A stretch of DNA of 64,000 nucleotides from NCBI GenBank assembly GCA_039654915.1, contig CM077596.1:69689751-69753750 (forward strand), in the 5' to 3' direction. Numbering within the stretch: the first letter of the stretch is position 1; each line of letters begins with the position of its first letter. The translations under genes were made by a program, and so were the position numbers. The notes below the pieces were generated by a model, which was not told where the DNA came from, ran no database searches, and was given only the letters and a program-made list of their open reading frames with translations. This stretch comes from Aquilaria yunnanensis. Its lineage: Eukaryota; Streptophyta; Magnoliopsida; Malvales; Thymelaeaceae. Of the stretch, positions 46,407 to 58,459 are shown one piece after another.

Positions 46407-49026
46407 AGGGTAAAATTCATATATAATCCTTTAATTATAATATTTATCCTAATATGGTCACTTATCTCAACTTTGTCCTCTTAAAGTCCCATAACTCATA
46501 TACTATGTTCTAATTATGGTCTTTTTGTCAATTTTAGCGCTAACTGTAACAGAAATCCTGATGTGGTGGTATTAAAAATCCTGGGACCCGAGCAGCCATC
46601 GTGGCTTCCTCTCTCATTACAATGAATGATCGTATTGTACAGAAATGAAACCCTAGACCCAAACTGTCACAGACACATAATATTGGGACCTAAAACATAG
46701 ATGATCCATATTTCATCTCCTTCCCGGATTTTCTCTGCTAACAATGCCGTCGAGACCTAATCACCGCTTGCCTTGAGAGACTGGACTAAATTCCAATGGC
46801 TTGCCTCGAGAAACTCTCAAATTTGAACAAGTCCTGGCGAACTCCCTTAGTTTTGTCGCATAATACATTGGATCTTTGGCCAGAGAAGTTTGTTGACTTT
46901 AGTGTTTCGCTGCAGTTTTTTAGGCTGGAATTGATAAGTTGCTGCAGAAATTGACCATCCAAGGGAGCATCGGATCTGTCGGGGACCTAATTGCCGCTGC
47001 TGTGAAGCAGTACTCGAAGGAATACCGGAAACATCATCGGGACCCAATCTCGATTTCTGCCGTTGACTGGGTTAGGAGAAGGAGAGAGCGAGAAAAGGAG
47101 AGAGAGGAGGGTTAATTTGGTTCCACCGACTATGCCTACAAGGCCAAAAAAACAAGAAAAAAAAGTGAATTTGCAATGGAAATTATAATCGAATAACGCT
47201 TCAAAAAGCATATAAGAGGGAAACCCATTTTCGGCAAGAGCTGAATCAATAGCGACAGAAGGTTTGGACCAAATCAGTCATTGACAAGCTCACCTTTTGT
47301 GGTGAGGAAGGGATAATAAATAGGTGAAGTATTAGTATTAGATTTCAGGTGGAGGTTAAGGTGGGCGTAGGAGCGGGATGACAGAAAAATAAGTGGGCCA
47401 GAGTGAGCAGCGGAGAGGCGAAGGTTGGCGATGGCGCGGAAGTGTCGAGGATTTGCGGAAGAAGAAGATTATGGGTACATGTACACTTTAAGTCCCTAAT
47501 ATTATGTGTTTGTGTCAATTTTAGCCTAAAATTTATTATTCTTACATTCTAGTCACCTACTGTCTAAAAGAGGATGCCATCTGGCAATATGGTTGCCATG
47601 TAGGCAAGTTCCGTCTGAAATAATGACTGAACTGATGGTATGGACCAAAATAGGACACGTTAGTTGAGTTAGAAGATTTTAAAGGGTAAAATATAAATTT
47701 GATTTCTTAACTATTCAATTTTTCCTAAAATGATCTCTTAGCTCTAAAATTGACTATTAAAGTCCCTTAACTTAAGCAACGTATTCAATTTGAGTCTCAT
47801 CTATTATGTTGGCATTAGTTTTAATGGAAAATGCTTATGTGGCACTTAATACCCCCACTTGGTCCGACAACACCTATGAGGATGACTATATTAGAATGAC
47901 AAGAAACTTTATGTTAAAATTAACATAAATAAATAATTATAAGGACTTCATAGTAAATTAGGCCAAAACATTTTCATCCTCTCCCCTAGATGTTCTCTCT
48001 GTCAAATTTCCTTCTCCCCACCATCGATCTGTCGAAAGCGCATTACAACAACGTGTCAATTTTCTTCCTTCTCCCCAAACGTTATCCTGAATTTGTGAAG
48101 AACTAGATTTGCCATGAGGCTGCTGGTCAGAGTTGTAGCGGGCGACACCAAAGATTTTTTTTCTTTTCCCCATACTCTCCCCCCTTATCTCTCTATCTCT
48201 CTCTCTCTCAATTCTCTCTCTTCTCTCCCTCTTTCTCAATATTCTTCCTAGACGCTCTCTCTCCTTAGAGTCTCTTTATTCGGCGGTGCAGGGGATGGAT
48301 CTTTTTATTCAGCGTGACCCAGAGCGATTCTTTTCATTCTTCATCACTTGGCATCGCTAGCCTTAGTCCTCCTTCGATTTCGTTGTCGATTTCTTCCTCC
48401 AGCCGTCCGCCTCTGCCATTGTCTCCAATCACTGTCTTCGGTCGTATCCTCATGCTCCTCCGATTCTCCGCACCTCTGATTCCCTGTCCCCATCCTCCGT
48501 CCCTCTGATTCTTTGTTTCTGTCTCCTCCCGCCCCTCTAATTCTTTGTTTCCATCTCCAGCTAAGGATTCAATTCTCTAACTTAAGATAGTGACAAAGGG
48601 ATAGAAGATTTGGCTGACGAAGGAAAAAGATTTGGGAAGATTTGGTTAATTAACAGTTTAAGTCCCTAAATTTGATTTTTTGTCAATCCTAGTCTAGGAT
48701 TCATTTTTCTATCAATTTTATCACTTATTGTCATAAAAGATGATGTCATGTGACATTGTGAGGTCAAGTAGGGGTATTTAGTGTCATGTATACATTTTCT
48801 GTCAAAAACAACAACTAAAATAACGGATGAGACTCAAAGATGATGAACTACCTGGGTTAGGGGACCTTAATAGTCATTTTTAAAGATAGAGGACCATTTT
48901 AGGACAAATTGAATATTTAAGGAACCAGATTTAAATTTTACCCAAACTTTAAAAAGCTAGAAAAAAAATAAATGATCACTTTAGGACGACTCTTACGGTT
49001 ATGGAACCATATTTAGATTTTACCCT
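46407..49026. mobile_element. Cluster of nested or adjacent long-TIR elements
   Basis: Outer ends AGGGTAAAAT (46407) and ATTTTACCCT (ending 49026) are inverted, and similarity runs inward through TCCTAATATGGTCAC against TCCTAAAGTGATCA. Inside, 47684-48943 is a cleaner element (separate entry). The right arm at 47479-47680 resembles 48649-48840 in the same direction, so at least two related elements are stacked. Pyrimidine-rich or GC-richer interiors (46700-47100 and 48180-48560) contrast with the arms and might be captured sequence. No transposase was found. The exact nesting is uncertain. Confidence 0.55.
47684..48943. mobile_element. Long-TIR, Mutator-like element with CT-rich cargo
   Basis: The left arm GGGTAAAATATAAATTTG... 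and the right arm, reverse-complemented as GGGTAAAATTTAAATCTG..., pair over about 150 bp. Shared blocks include TATTCAATTT, TCCTAAAATG, GACTATTAA and TTTGAGTCTCATC. The interior has a pyrimidine-rich segment at 48170-48560. It lacks coding capacity, and no convincing 9-bp duplication was found. Confidence 0.65.
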
Positions 49027-49311
49027 ATAAATATGCCACCGTTGGCATTCCCATCATCGTTTGTTGGTTTAGACGAACATGATGCTCTTAATGTCAGTTT
49101 GAAGGAAATATAGGCCCGATCATGTATTTGGACCCAAATTCTGCCTCCATCCTCGTCGAGTCGTTCGACCCCCTCCCGCTCTCGTTCGAAGTCTCCTCCT
49201 CTCTAAATCCCTCCGAACCGCCATAGCAAATACATTTTTCCTTCTTCTTCATAAGATGCTAGCATCTGCAGAACCAAAAACCCTCCTAAATCCCTAGACC
49301 AGTTCCCACAG

Positions 49312-52300
49312 ATGCCTCCGGCTTCACCTACCTTCGACGCCGACATCGAAGACATCGACCTCGACGCCTCCGACTTTGCCGCCTCTGTCCCTCTCAAGAA
49401 GGTCCCAAATGGTGACATCTTCGAGGCTTCTCGCGCCGGAGATGTTGACCGGCTTGGTTACCTCCTGGAGTCCGGCGTCAACGTGAATGCCCGCGATCAG
49501 TGGGACTCCGTCGCCCTTTACTACGCCTGCCTTGCTGGCCACCTCGATGCCGCCCGCATGCTGCTCGAGAACGGCGCGATATGCTCCGAGCATACCTTCG
49601 ACGGCGATAGATGCCACTACGCTGCCCTCAATTTGAAGGTCAGGAAGCTGCTCAAGGCCTTCGAGGCCCGACCACCGCCTCTAGGACCCCTTCCAGCGGC
49701 GCTCCGGGAGACTTTCCTTGGTTGTCGTGCCAATCGGTCGTATCTGGAGGAAGTTGAGGGTGGATTGCAGTTTTCAGGTGATTGTTGTTCTCTCTTGCTG
49801 GGGCTGTTTTCTGTCAAACCCTTTTTCGATGTAAAATTAAGTTTATGAAATCAGTGAAGTTGCGAATTTGACAGTGTTGAGCTATTAGGATGGACTAGAC
49901 ATCAGCTTTTTTTGTGCCCATTGACTCTTAGGCTCTTTTGCTAGGAAGAAATTAGGACAGTCGGAGTGGATAGAAAGTTGGAGAACAATAGAGTGTTATG
50001 GTGATTAACCTACATTGTGGGATGAGAATCATGAGATCCACAAGAAATTATATTTGTTTCCCTTCCAGTTCTGTTTTGGTGCTCCCATTACCCTTTCTAA
50101 CTGAGGGGCCCAAACATATAAATTAGTTAAGACATGCCTGTTTAATGCAATTGCAGCAGAACACTTCACTGGTTCAATAAGTGTCATGACTCAGTCAGGT
50201 CCACTTATTGGCTGTCATGCTCCAATTTTTTTCACAAAATTGAACTTTCTTTGGTTTTTCTAGCGTAGGCTGGTTGCAATTCATGCAAGGTTCATATGCT
50301 TGTATGATATTGACGCCTATTTTGTATTTATCACTGATAGGTATTGCATCTGGTGGCACAGCTAATTCCAGCCATTTCCCCCCAGATGTGGTATTTTTTG
50401 TGCAAGGCAGACCCATAGAAGCTCATAGAGTTATTTTAAGTGCCCGGTCACCGTTTTTCAGAAAAAAGTTTGAGACTGAATGGAAAGAACGAAATGAAGT
50501 AAGATTTTCAAAGGAAAAGTTATCATATCCTGCCCTTTTTAGTCTCATCCACTTCTTTTATTCTGACAGACTAGAGGTTGCTGTAGACGATATGGAAGAT
50601 CTTGTAAGAATTTGTAAAGTGTGCAAATGTGAGTCATTACAGAGAATTCTTGAGAAAGAATTGATTCATCAACAGTATGCTGAATACAAGGCACTTAGGG
50701 ATATAGACAACTCTGTGAAACGGTTTATTTTGCAGGGAGTCTCTCTTCCAGAGGAAGATTGGCTTCCTGCTGCATTGCATCGTATCCTTAACATTTCCCT
50801 TGGGAAGTCCTACAAGGAACACACCCAAGATAGTAGTGTGCATGGGTTGCTATTTTGCAATGGCGAGATGCAGATCGGCAATTCAATGGATCATCTAGCA
50901 GATATATGTGTCAAAGTTGATAAAAAGAATTTTCGTTGCCATCAAGTTATGTTGGCATCGAGATCAGAATATTTCAAAACTAGGTTGTCTCGAATGAAGG
51001 ACTTTTATGAAGGGAAAAATGTGCTACCCCATGATTCTCTTCCTTGCCTCGAAGAACATGATTTGAGTGCAGAGGCATTTGAGAAAATGATTGAATACAT
51101 GTAAGTTTTCTCCCTTGCATCATAGCCTAGCTTACATTAGGATTCTATGTATATATTTTGTGGAATTTTGGATGTAGTGCCAGTATAATTTAAGCCACGT
51201 AGAATCGTGATGTATGCTGTCTGAGTAGCAAGTTTTTTTTTTCCACAAGCAGCAATCAAGAATCAAGATGCTTGTTGTATGGTAAATATGGTTATCATTT
51301 TTGAGCTTCGAGCTGGATAATATTCTTGTATCTGTAAAATTTTCAACCAAAAAAAAAAACTATCTTGGGTTGGATAAAGTTGTCTCGTGAGCTGGCAAAG
51401 TGAGGCGGCTCAGGGTTTGAATGAGGGTAATGGAGCGCACTTGACAAGTGTGAGCTAGGGGCCCAAGAAGATTTTTTTTCCCTCTTCTTTTGCTACTGCT
51501 ACTGTTGCACATGATCTTAAAAGCAACCTGTGATTGCCTCTCTATTTTGAGCCAATAAATCTGTTGTTGAGCTTGTTGTGAATCTTTTCATGGCTTATGT
51601 CTGTTTCAGGTATACTGACGGTTTGAAGGACATAGACCCAGATCAGGTATTTTATCTTTTGAACTTGGCTTTTTGCTGGCATTGATAGTGTAAATTACTA
51701 TGGTCGTCAAGTAACATTTTTGGTATTTGTGCAGGCGGAGGAAATGTTTGATGCTGCTTCTCGGTATTTATTGTTTCCTCTTAAGCGTGCTGTGGCTGAT
51801 GTACTACTGCCGTACCTTGAGATAGTTTCACCAGCAGAGTTGTGCCATTGGCTTGTACTGTCAGATATGTATGATGCTCTTCTTTGTGTACTTAACTTTT
51901 CTTTCTTCTTTTGTTTTTTTTCATTATCTGAAGCAATGCATCGTGTTAACACCCTTATATGCATAAGATAAATTTGGGTTTCACAAGGTCATCAATCTTT
52001 TCACATTAGCGTAGTGATTTGCCATGATGATTGAACATTTGGTCAGCGTCCTTAGAGCTGGAGGCTGTTTTGGAGAATGGATCCCATGAATATTTGATTG
52101 TTGTTCATGAGCCACTAACCTGTTAAGTGCCCCCTATAAGAGTCTGGTAACTTAGTTTGAAATTTATTATACTGGTATTTCTAATACTACTGTTAGTCCA
52201 GTTGGTCAAAGCACATGGTTCAAGCGTCAAGCCCTTTCCCCTTCCCAGCTCTGGACACTGGAGAAAACAGTATGCTTGGTTTTGTTTGCTTTTTTTTTTT

Positions 52301-52799
52301 TTTTTGGGGGGGGTGGGGGGGGAATAAATTTTTAGAGAATGCTTTATTTATTTTGTTTTTATATTTTGCAATAGATTTTGTCTTTGCATGTTATCACTAG
52401 CTGTTATCAAGACAAATAATCTTCTAACTTAGAAGTTGTGTGGACAGGTATGGTGTGCTTAAATTACGGGAGTACTGTTTAGATACTATTGCATGTAACT
52501 TTGAGACATTTGCTGACACACACGAGTTCCGAGCGATGCTTTTGACATTGCCTCCTCCATCTGGAGATTCCTCTCTCCGAACTACTGCTCCAAGTGCCCC
52601 AGGGGCTGTGGTAAATGCGGACCAAGGGAATCTTCTGGATGATCTTCGGGAGAAATGGCTTGAAGCTGAAGCTGCTGAGCTTGATAAGAGAGATGAGAGT
52701 GCTTTGCTTTTTGATAAGCGGCTAGAGATGCTCATGGTAGTGGCAGAGCAAGAGAAAACTGACGGTCTTGTGGATGGAAATCAAGATTGTAATATGTAG
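49312..52799 (+). CDS. Ankyrin repeat and double BTB/POZ domain protein
   Basis: Five exons, 49312-49777, 50341-51100, 51610-51646, 51735-51868 and 52448-52799, join in frame to 582 aa. After an acidic N-terminus, ankyrin repeats span about residues 34-115 ([20 protein letters not shown], then [21 protein letters not shown]). A first BTB domain lies at about 171-262 ([20 protein letters not shown]) and a second at about 342-435 ([20 protein letters not shown]). A C-terminal alpha-helical tail follows. The architecture matches the plant At2g04740-type family, 560-600 aa. BTB proteins commonly serve as CUL3 ubiquitin-ligase adaptors; that role is an inference here. Exon 3 has only 37 bases, and intron 4 contains a long T/G homopolymer tract near 52290-52321. 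Confidence 0.92.
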
Positions 52800-53651
52800 T
52801 TGGCATATTATAGTTTTCAGCCCAGCTCAAGCCATTTGTAAATGCGTCTGGTAGTGTTCTGTGATCGCAACAAAAAAAAAAAAAAAAGAATTTTGGATAA
52901 ATAGTCAGATGTTTAGCTCCTGTTTCTTCAATGTGGAATATTTGACAGCCGATTCAATTGGATGATCTACCAAAAGCGTCGACCACTTTTTCTGGAAGCT
53001 TGGCAGTCTTCTCTCAACCCGCATCAATTATAAGATGTCAAGATGATGCCACTGGGCTTAGCAAACTGTTGCTTCTTTTCGCTGACGAGATGAATGTAGT
53101 GAGACAGGATTATTTCTGCACGCAAGCCAGAAGCTGTGATGTTTTGATGGTTTTGAACAACCGTTGACTTGCTATCTTTTCTGGTCTGATGTCAATTTGG
53201 TTCTCAAGATGAATAAGCAAAAAAAGCGGTTTGGTTTACCAATGCACACAATTTGATTCGCTGCCTCTCTGTCTCACTCTATCTATGACATGTTCGGTAA
53301 GAAGAGTGGCCAGGAGGATCCGAGCTCTGGCCTCGCATGAGAGGCGAGCGAGCAAATAATCCAACTGCTTCTCAGAGAATCTTTTCGGCCACCCGGCTCC
53401 TGAAATTATTGGCTTTCAAGAATACGAGCTTATTGAGATTATTTTGTCATGAAGATTTCAGAACACAAGTCTTGCAACCAAACGACCCAGGGGTCAAAAC
53501 TGTTTCTTACACACATTTATTTCACTCGATATCAAGAATAAAATGACAAAAAAAGGAAGGGTGACACAGCCGTACATAAGGGTTGGGAAAGTCTTAATAG
53601 GTATGTTGCTCAGGGGAAGCAAAGACAAACTTTGGAGCTGAGGGAGCATGA
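52800..53651. other. Convergent 3' flanks of the ankyrin-BTB and RhoGDI genes
   Basis: The two genes end facing each other, 852 bp apart, so this should hold both 3' UTRs. An A-run at 52870-52886 follows the ankyrin-BTB stop. Frames at 52958-53167 and 53337-53546 are short and unrecognised. Confidence 0.55.
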
Positions 53652-55751
53652 TCAGGCCCAATCTTTCTTGATCTCAAATGTGTAGTTGATCTCCAAGTAG
53701 CACTTATCATCATCATCAAGAAACTGAAACAAGACAAACAGCTAATAATCAACTTCCTCAACCCCTACTTTAGTTTTAAATATCAGAACACCAGCAGTAA
53801 AAATTTGACAACATGCAGGAAAGACGCAAAGAGAAGGGCTGCCCCTTTGATCAAATGATTCAAGCCTATAAACAGAGCTGTAGCCCATCAACTAATCAGT
53901 ATCATGATCTCCTCTAATCAAACGACTACTGAGTCGGGTTGGGAGAGTATTGCTCAAAGGCTAATCAAGTAACTAGTGTCATGATCCTGTCTAACAAACA
54001 GTTAGTAGGCTGTGACATTTTTCCTTTCCCTTTCCTGCTCCAGGACAGCAAAAAAAAAATGACATTTTCTTTCCAGAGGCTTTATTGTTGGGCCGCATTA
54101 TCATACTTGTCACCCTGTCAATTGTTGTGCGACAAAAATTTCTGAAAAAATGTCTTTCTTGGATGTAGGAGTATTAAATGCAACAGACCTTTGACTTTGC
54201 AGTGTATGTTCCTCTAGCCAAAAAACCGGATGGAGTTGTGTCTTCTGGAATCACATGAGTGTAGGGCTCTGCCTGTGGACTGAAGGTTCCAAGCATCTCT
54301 TTCTTGCTTTCCACTGAAATAATAAGTGATGTATTAGGCAGGTGTTTGAGTTACTGGAATGCAACCATGAAATCCTATTCCTACCGAAATGGGGTTTGGA
54401 ATGATAATGGCAATTCATGAATTTCCTTGCTCTTACAACTAAAAAGGACAACAGCATTTCTTGGCTTAATCTCATCCTCGCATGTTGAGATTTGATTGAA
54501 AATGAGACTGCCACAGGAATGGCTTTTCATGCTGTTCAGTGAATCAAATGACAGAATCATGCTTCGGCCCTGAACTAAAATTTCGTTCGGTGCCAGTTGT
54601 CTCTTTGGGTATGTTTAATTGGTTGCATTTGCATTGTGTTGCAATACAATATAGTTCATTTTAATCTCAGATTCGACTACAGTGAATTGCAATTCAATAT
54701 AAATGCAGTCAAGTAATCAAGATGTTCAATGTTTGCCAAGAACTAGCACCAGGAGGCTTACCCTTGAAGCCGGCCTTCCAGACAGTGTTGATGTACTTGA
54801 GACCAGAAACAATGTTGTTGCCAACTTGGAAAGTGAACTTCAAGTTATACTTGCTGCCCTCTTTCAGAACAAACCATAAGCCCTGGGGCTTCCCATCCTC
54901 AGGAATTGGGAGAGCAATATCATATCTACCCGGTGACAGGATTTCAAGGCGAGAGATCCTCACTTCGGGATCAGGTGTTTCTGCAATCAATCAACAACAA
55001 CTAGCCAATTCCATAAGCGCAGGACAGACAAAATGAAGACATCGTGGTTTCAAATATGAGCACAAAATCTGATACCATGGACCGGACAGAGAAGGTACCC
55101 TTCAGATGGTCATGTATTGGAAAACCAATCTAACTTTACACTATTGCATCCTTTTAAATTCGGAGGGCTACTATAGAAATACACATTTTCATTCATAACA
55201 TAAATCCTCGGTGTGCAGGAGGACGTTACTAGAATTAAATCAAGGCCTTGTGGCATTAATATATTCGAATTGAAATCAAAATCCAAGAAAGCAGACACAT
55301 AGTAATTGATAGGAGAAGGTTATCAGAGCAGCTGATCATCAATATGAATGATAGGGTACCTCCCACGCTGTTTAAGTCCACACTTCCAAGCAGCTGCTCC
55401 TTCCATTTCCTCAAGCTCTCGTCATCCTGCAAAAAAATTTAGCAGGAAAAAACAAAGAACACTATACAATCTTTAAAAAAGCCAATATCTCTGAAGGATT
55501 AAGGCCTTAGCACAATGGTCGAGATCGAATTCCATCACAAAGTCATAATTTGTGCGAGCTAGAAAAGAAAATCCGCAAACCTTGTCCATTTCAAGTTGAG
55601 CTTTGAGGGTGTACTGAGGACCCAGTTGCAACTTGTTGCGGTGGTCCTCATCGTCCTCGTCCTCATGAGCAGCGTGACCGGAGGATTCACCCTTGGGATT
55701 CTTAGCGTCCTCAGGTCTCTTAGTCTCCTCTTTGTCGTCATCTGAACCCAT
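53652..55751 (-). CDS. RhoGDI: Rho GDP-dissociation inhibitor (RhoGDI)
   Basis: Five minus-strand exons, 55751-55581, 55426-55360, 54980-54762, 54313-54189 and 53723-53652, join in frame to 217 aa. The N-terminal arm (about 1-57) is highly charged (MGSDDDKEETKRPEDAKNPK, then EDEDDEDHRNK), as in plant RhoGDIs. The C-terminal immunoglobulin-like domain carries DDESLRKWKEQLLGSVDL, LKEGSKYNLKFTFQV, GLKYINTVWKAGFK, SGFLARGTYTAKSKF and ends YTFEIKKDWA. RhoGDI extracts prenylated ROP/RAC GTPases from membranes and keeps them GDP-bound in the cytosol; Arabidopsis SCN1/RhoGDI1 restricts root-hair initiation this way. Which paralogue this is cannot be told here. It is slightly shorter than Arabidopsis RhoGDI1 because of the arm. 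Confidence 0.95.
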
Positions 55752-56469
55752 TCTGGTGCAACTCGGTTCAGACCCAACCGCCGAAACACATCAACGGCAG
55801 CAAACAAACCCAACCTAAAAACAGACGGTCCTTTGGTCCGATTGCTTTTGGGAGACGAAACAGAACGTGTCCCAGAAAGAAAGGAAGAAAAGAAAGAAAA
55901 GAAAAGGATAGAACAGAAAAAAGAAAATGTGGGATTGATTTGAGGGGGACGGAGGTTTATTCGGGACAAGGAAAGCCAAAAAAAAAGTGTGAGATAATTA
56001 GGGAGGGTGGGGGAGCAGAAGACGAAAGCGAAAATAGAGGGGTTGATGTTCTAAAAATGAAGCAAATAAGGAGAGAAAGAGAGAGAGAGAGAGAGAGACG
56101 GTTGGGTTTTGGAGGGAGCGAGAAACGGTCTTGGCTTCGCGGTGATCCGAAACTAGCTCATGTTATTGACAGTTTTAGCCATTTTCCGATCCCGAACCGA
56201 GACTTGATGAATTATCAAGTCGATGCACACCACCAAAATTGGGCCTCAGAGTTCTGTACTCGGCTCAAAAAACCTGGACGCTGGCCCACTGGGCTGGGTT
56301 GGTTATGTGCCATGCCATTTTGATCCTGTTTTTTAACAGGTGAGGTGACGTCCCAAAGCTGTAACCGAATACACAAATTGTAGGCGTTTATAACTGGTTC
56401 TAGTTTTACGCGTTTGAATTTCTTTTGAAAGTAGTGGATTTTTGGCAGGGGTTGAGATTGAGGGGGGAG
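55752..56469. promoter_or_regulatory. Shared divergent promoter region
   Basis: RhoGDI (-) and the small gene at 56470 (+) start 718 bp apart, so this interval holds both promoters and 5' leaders. It includes a purine-rich stretch and a (GA)n tract at about 56071-56098; GAGA-type tracts are frequent near plant transcription starts. No clear TATA box could be assigned to either gene. Confidence 0.5.
56071..56098 (+). repeat. (GA)n microsatellite
   Basis: GAGAGAAAGA followed by nine uninterrupted GA units, about 350 bp upstream of the RhoGDI ATG. Confidence 0.9.
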
Positions 56470-57474
56470 ATGGGCTCGCTCTTAGTCTTCTCTTCGAAAG
56501 TGGGAGGAAGAGTAAGGGTAGATGAGGTATATGTGGCAGCAGTGGCACTGAGAGCTCCCAGGGGGCCGGCCCAGCTCCTTATGTCCTCCGCTTACTCTCT
56601 CAATCTCTGGGACCTTCACCACTTCCTGGTCATCATCAAACCCCATCTCCATTCTCAGGTCACCTCCTTCTTCATCTTCTCTCTAAACTCCCCACTTCTG
56701 ATTTTCATTTGATTCTGTTTCTGTCGATTTCCGTTCCCGCTTGGCAAGCAGCGATGTTGTTTATTTCTACGTGCAGGCTTTGGTTTTTGATTTCCAGCCA
56801 AAAGAGCCTGAAAACATATACTCATCACTTGCAGTTTTATCTGGTACATCCTTGCCTGGTGAGTCACAACTCACAACTTATTGTTTTCTGGATTTCCTTG
56901 CTTTTGATGTCTTCACGGGTCAGTTTGTAGGCAAAGACTAAGCCCATCTTATGCTTGTTGCTCGCTGCTGAGTATTATGCTTCCAACAGGAGTTGTTGTT
57001 CAAAGGAAGTTAACAAAGCTCCCAAGGAACAAATGTTGGTTTGTTGGGTCTTGTGAAGAGGATGCTGTGGATAAAACTAGCAAGTTCAATGATTCCTGGG
57101 GAACTGATCTTAGAGTTGGATCTCATGACTGCAGAGACTACACAAACGGTATTCACAAATTCCTGTACTAAACAAGCAACTTCTGCTGCCTGATAAGTTA
57201 AATGGACTACTAATAGTAATACTGCACTACTATATATATATGAGTCCTGCTATATCCTTATCATGGTATGCTAGTGCTAGAGGCTAGAGGTATGTGGAAG
57301 GAATTCTTTCAGAACACATGGCTGATTGATTTGCCTCCTAGCTGATGACTTATATAGATGGTATCTAATTTGTTATTTTCTCTTCACCATGGAATGGAAG
57401 GATTGGTCGAACATCTGACAGGTGAAAAACAAGTGTTAGCACGCCTCAGAAGAAGCAGTGCTGCTGGGCCTTGA
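56470..57474 (+). CDS. Conserved-looking protein of unknown function, possible papain-like fold
   Basis: Four exons, 56470-56658, 56777-56858, 56990-57148 and 57401-57474, join in frame to 167 aa. I do not recognise a named family. The core reads LWDLHHFLVIIKP (His50/His51), then a beta-like stretch and VFDFQPKEPEN. CWFVG follows, then FNDSWGTDLRVGSHDCRDYT with Cys138 leading into a helix (NGLVEHLTG). A conserved His at the start of a strand and a later Cys in an N/D-C-x-x-[FY] context at a helix start recall the permuted papain-like fold of LRAT, PPPDE and NlpC/P60 proteins. That is an inference from pattern, not established. An in-frame Met at 56425 would add 15 residues; the downstream Met was chosen because the added part is not family-like. 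The gene is divergent from RhoGDI. Confidence 0.72.
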
Positions 57475-57947
57475 AGGATGGGTTTTAACTTTAGATTGTG
57501 CGTGAGAACCCTTCATTTTGATCGGTCTTACCCTTAAGTGATTGTTTTCTGAGATGAATACTGTGATGTTCAAGCCATTCTTGTCTTCAGCAAGTAGACA
57601 TTGTTCAATCCAGGGAGTGTAGTGCGAGTGTTGCAATGCTTAAGCAGCTGACTATTTTTCTAGTGATCTCTACTGGTAAGAGAGAGCTAGTCAAAACATG
57701 TGTATGGAGCACCCTAGGACCCTCCACTCGACTTCAATTTCAGATTGGCAACCTTAGCAGTTAGCAATCGGGTTAGTGAATTGGGCCGTTCCACTAGAGG
57801 CCCATACGACAGAGTCAAAATGGTTGACCCAGATATGCCCTTTCTTTTGTTTTTATTGATGGAAGACTCAGATGTGGCTTTTAATTTAATTTTTGCCTCT
57901 GTATCTACAAAGCCCATAAAACCGAATCACCCTCACCCAACCCAACG
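57475..57947. other. 3' flank before the Ty3/gypsy LTR
   Basis: No gene supported. The 179-codon frame starting at 57745 runs into and across the LTR in antisense and is not a gene. Confidence 0.6.
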
Positions 57948-58355
57948 TGTCATTGCAATTTGCGGCTACCAATACAATAGCGCAAGTAAAAGGCAAGACT
58001 ACATGAATCAGAGGGCAACAAATAAGGGGAACTCAGATCTGGATTTTAGAAATGTATGCTTCGGATTAGCAGATCGCAGAGAAGGATGGCTGTCGAGAAT
58101 TCTAGAAGACTTACAACCAGAAATTCTGGAAGAGGAAGAGAACGACAGACACAAAACACAACATGAGAAATGCATGAGCTACATCCCAGCTCATATAGGC
58201 TATGAAAATAGGGAATTAAAAATAACAACTAAAATGAAAAATAAACGTAATAATGATAACAAGATGTCCATGTTATTCTCATAATCGTCATTGCTCTGCC
58301 AACCTGCATGCGCACGTATGCCAGCTCCATAATCAAAATGCACCGTTTTGTCACA
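57948..58355 (-). repeat. 3' LTR of the Ty3/gypsy element
   Basis: On the - strand it begins TGTGACAAAACGG directly after a polypurine tract (TCAGGGGGCAGAAA, about 58356-58371) and ends ...GCAATGACA, giving TG...CA ends and 408 bp. The bases beyond it on the - strand are CGTTG, which should match the sequence before the 5' LTR outside the window. The far end was set from the CA terminus and is less certain than the start. Confidence 0.72.
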
Positions 58356-58459
58356 TTTCTGCCCCCTGAAAAAACTTTTTTGACCTTAAGAATGGAAAAA
58401 CTAAGCAAATTTGCACCCAAGTTTCCAGATGCTCTCCCATGTGGCATCCTCTGGGCCTA

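Noticed and set aside
47958..48239. 93-codon Arg/Glu-rich minus-strand frame
   Set aside because: Low-complexity reading of a CT-rich segment inside a transposon.
52958..53546. Two small + frames between the ankyrin-BTB and RhoGDI genes
   Set aside because: Short, unrecognised, and in the expected convergent 3' UTR space.
56741..56941. Exon 2 of the papain-like candidate starting at AGCGATGTTG
   Set aside because: That acceptor is out of phase with exon 1. The acceptor at 56776 gives HSQ-ALVFDFQP in phase.
57745..58284. 179-codon + frame that looked like a gene
   Set aside because: Most of it is antisense to the Ty3/gypsy 3' LTR, whose polypurine tract and TG...CA ends are clear. The protein resembles nothing.
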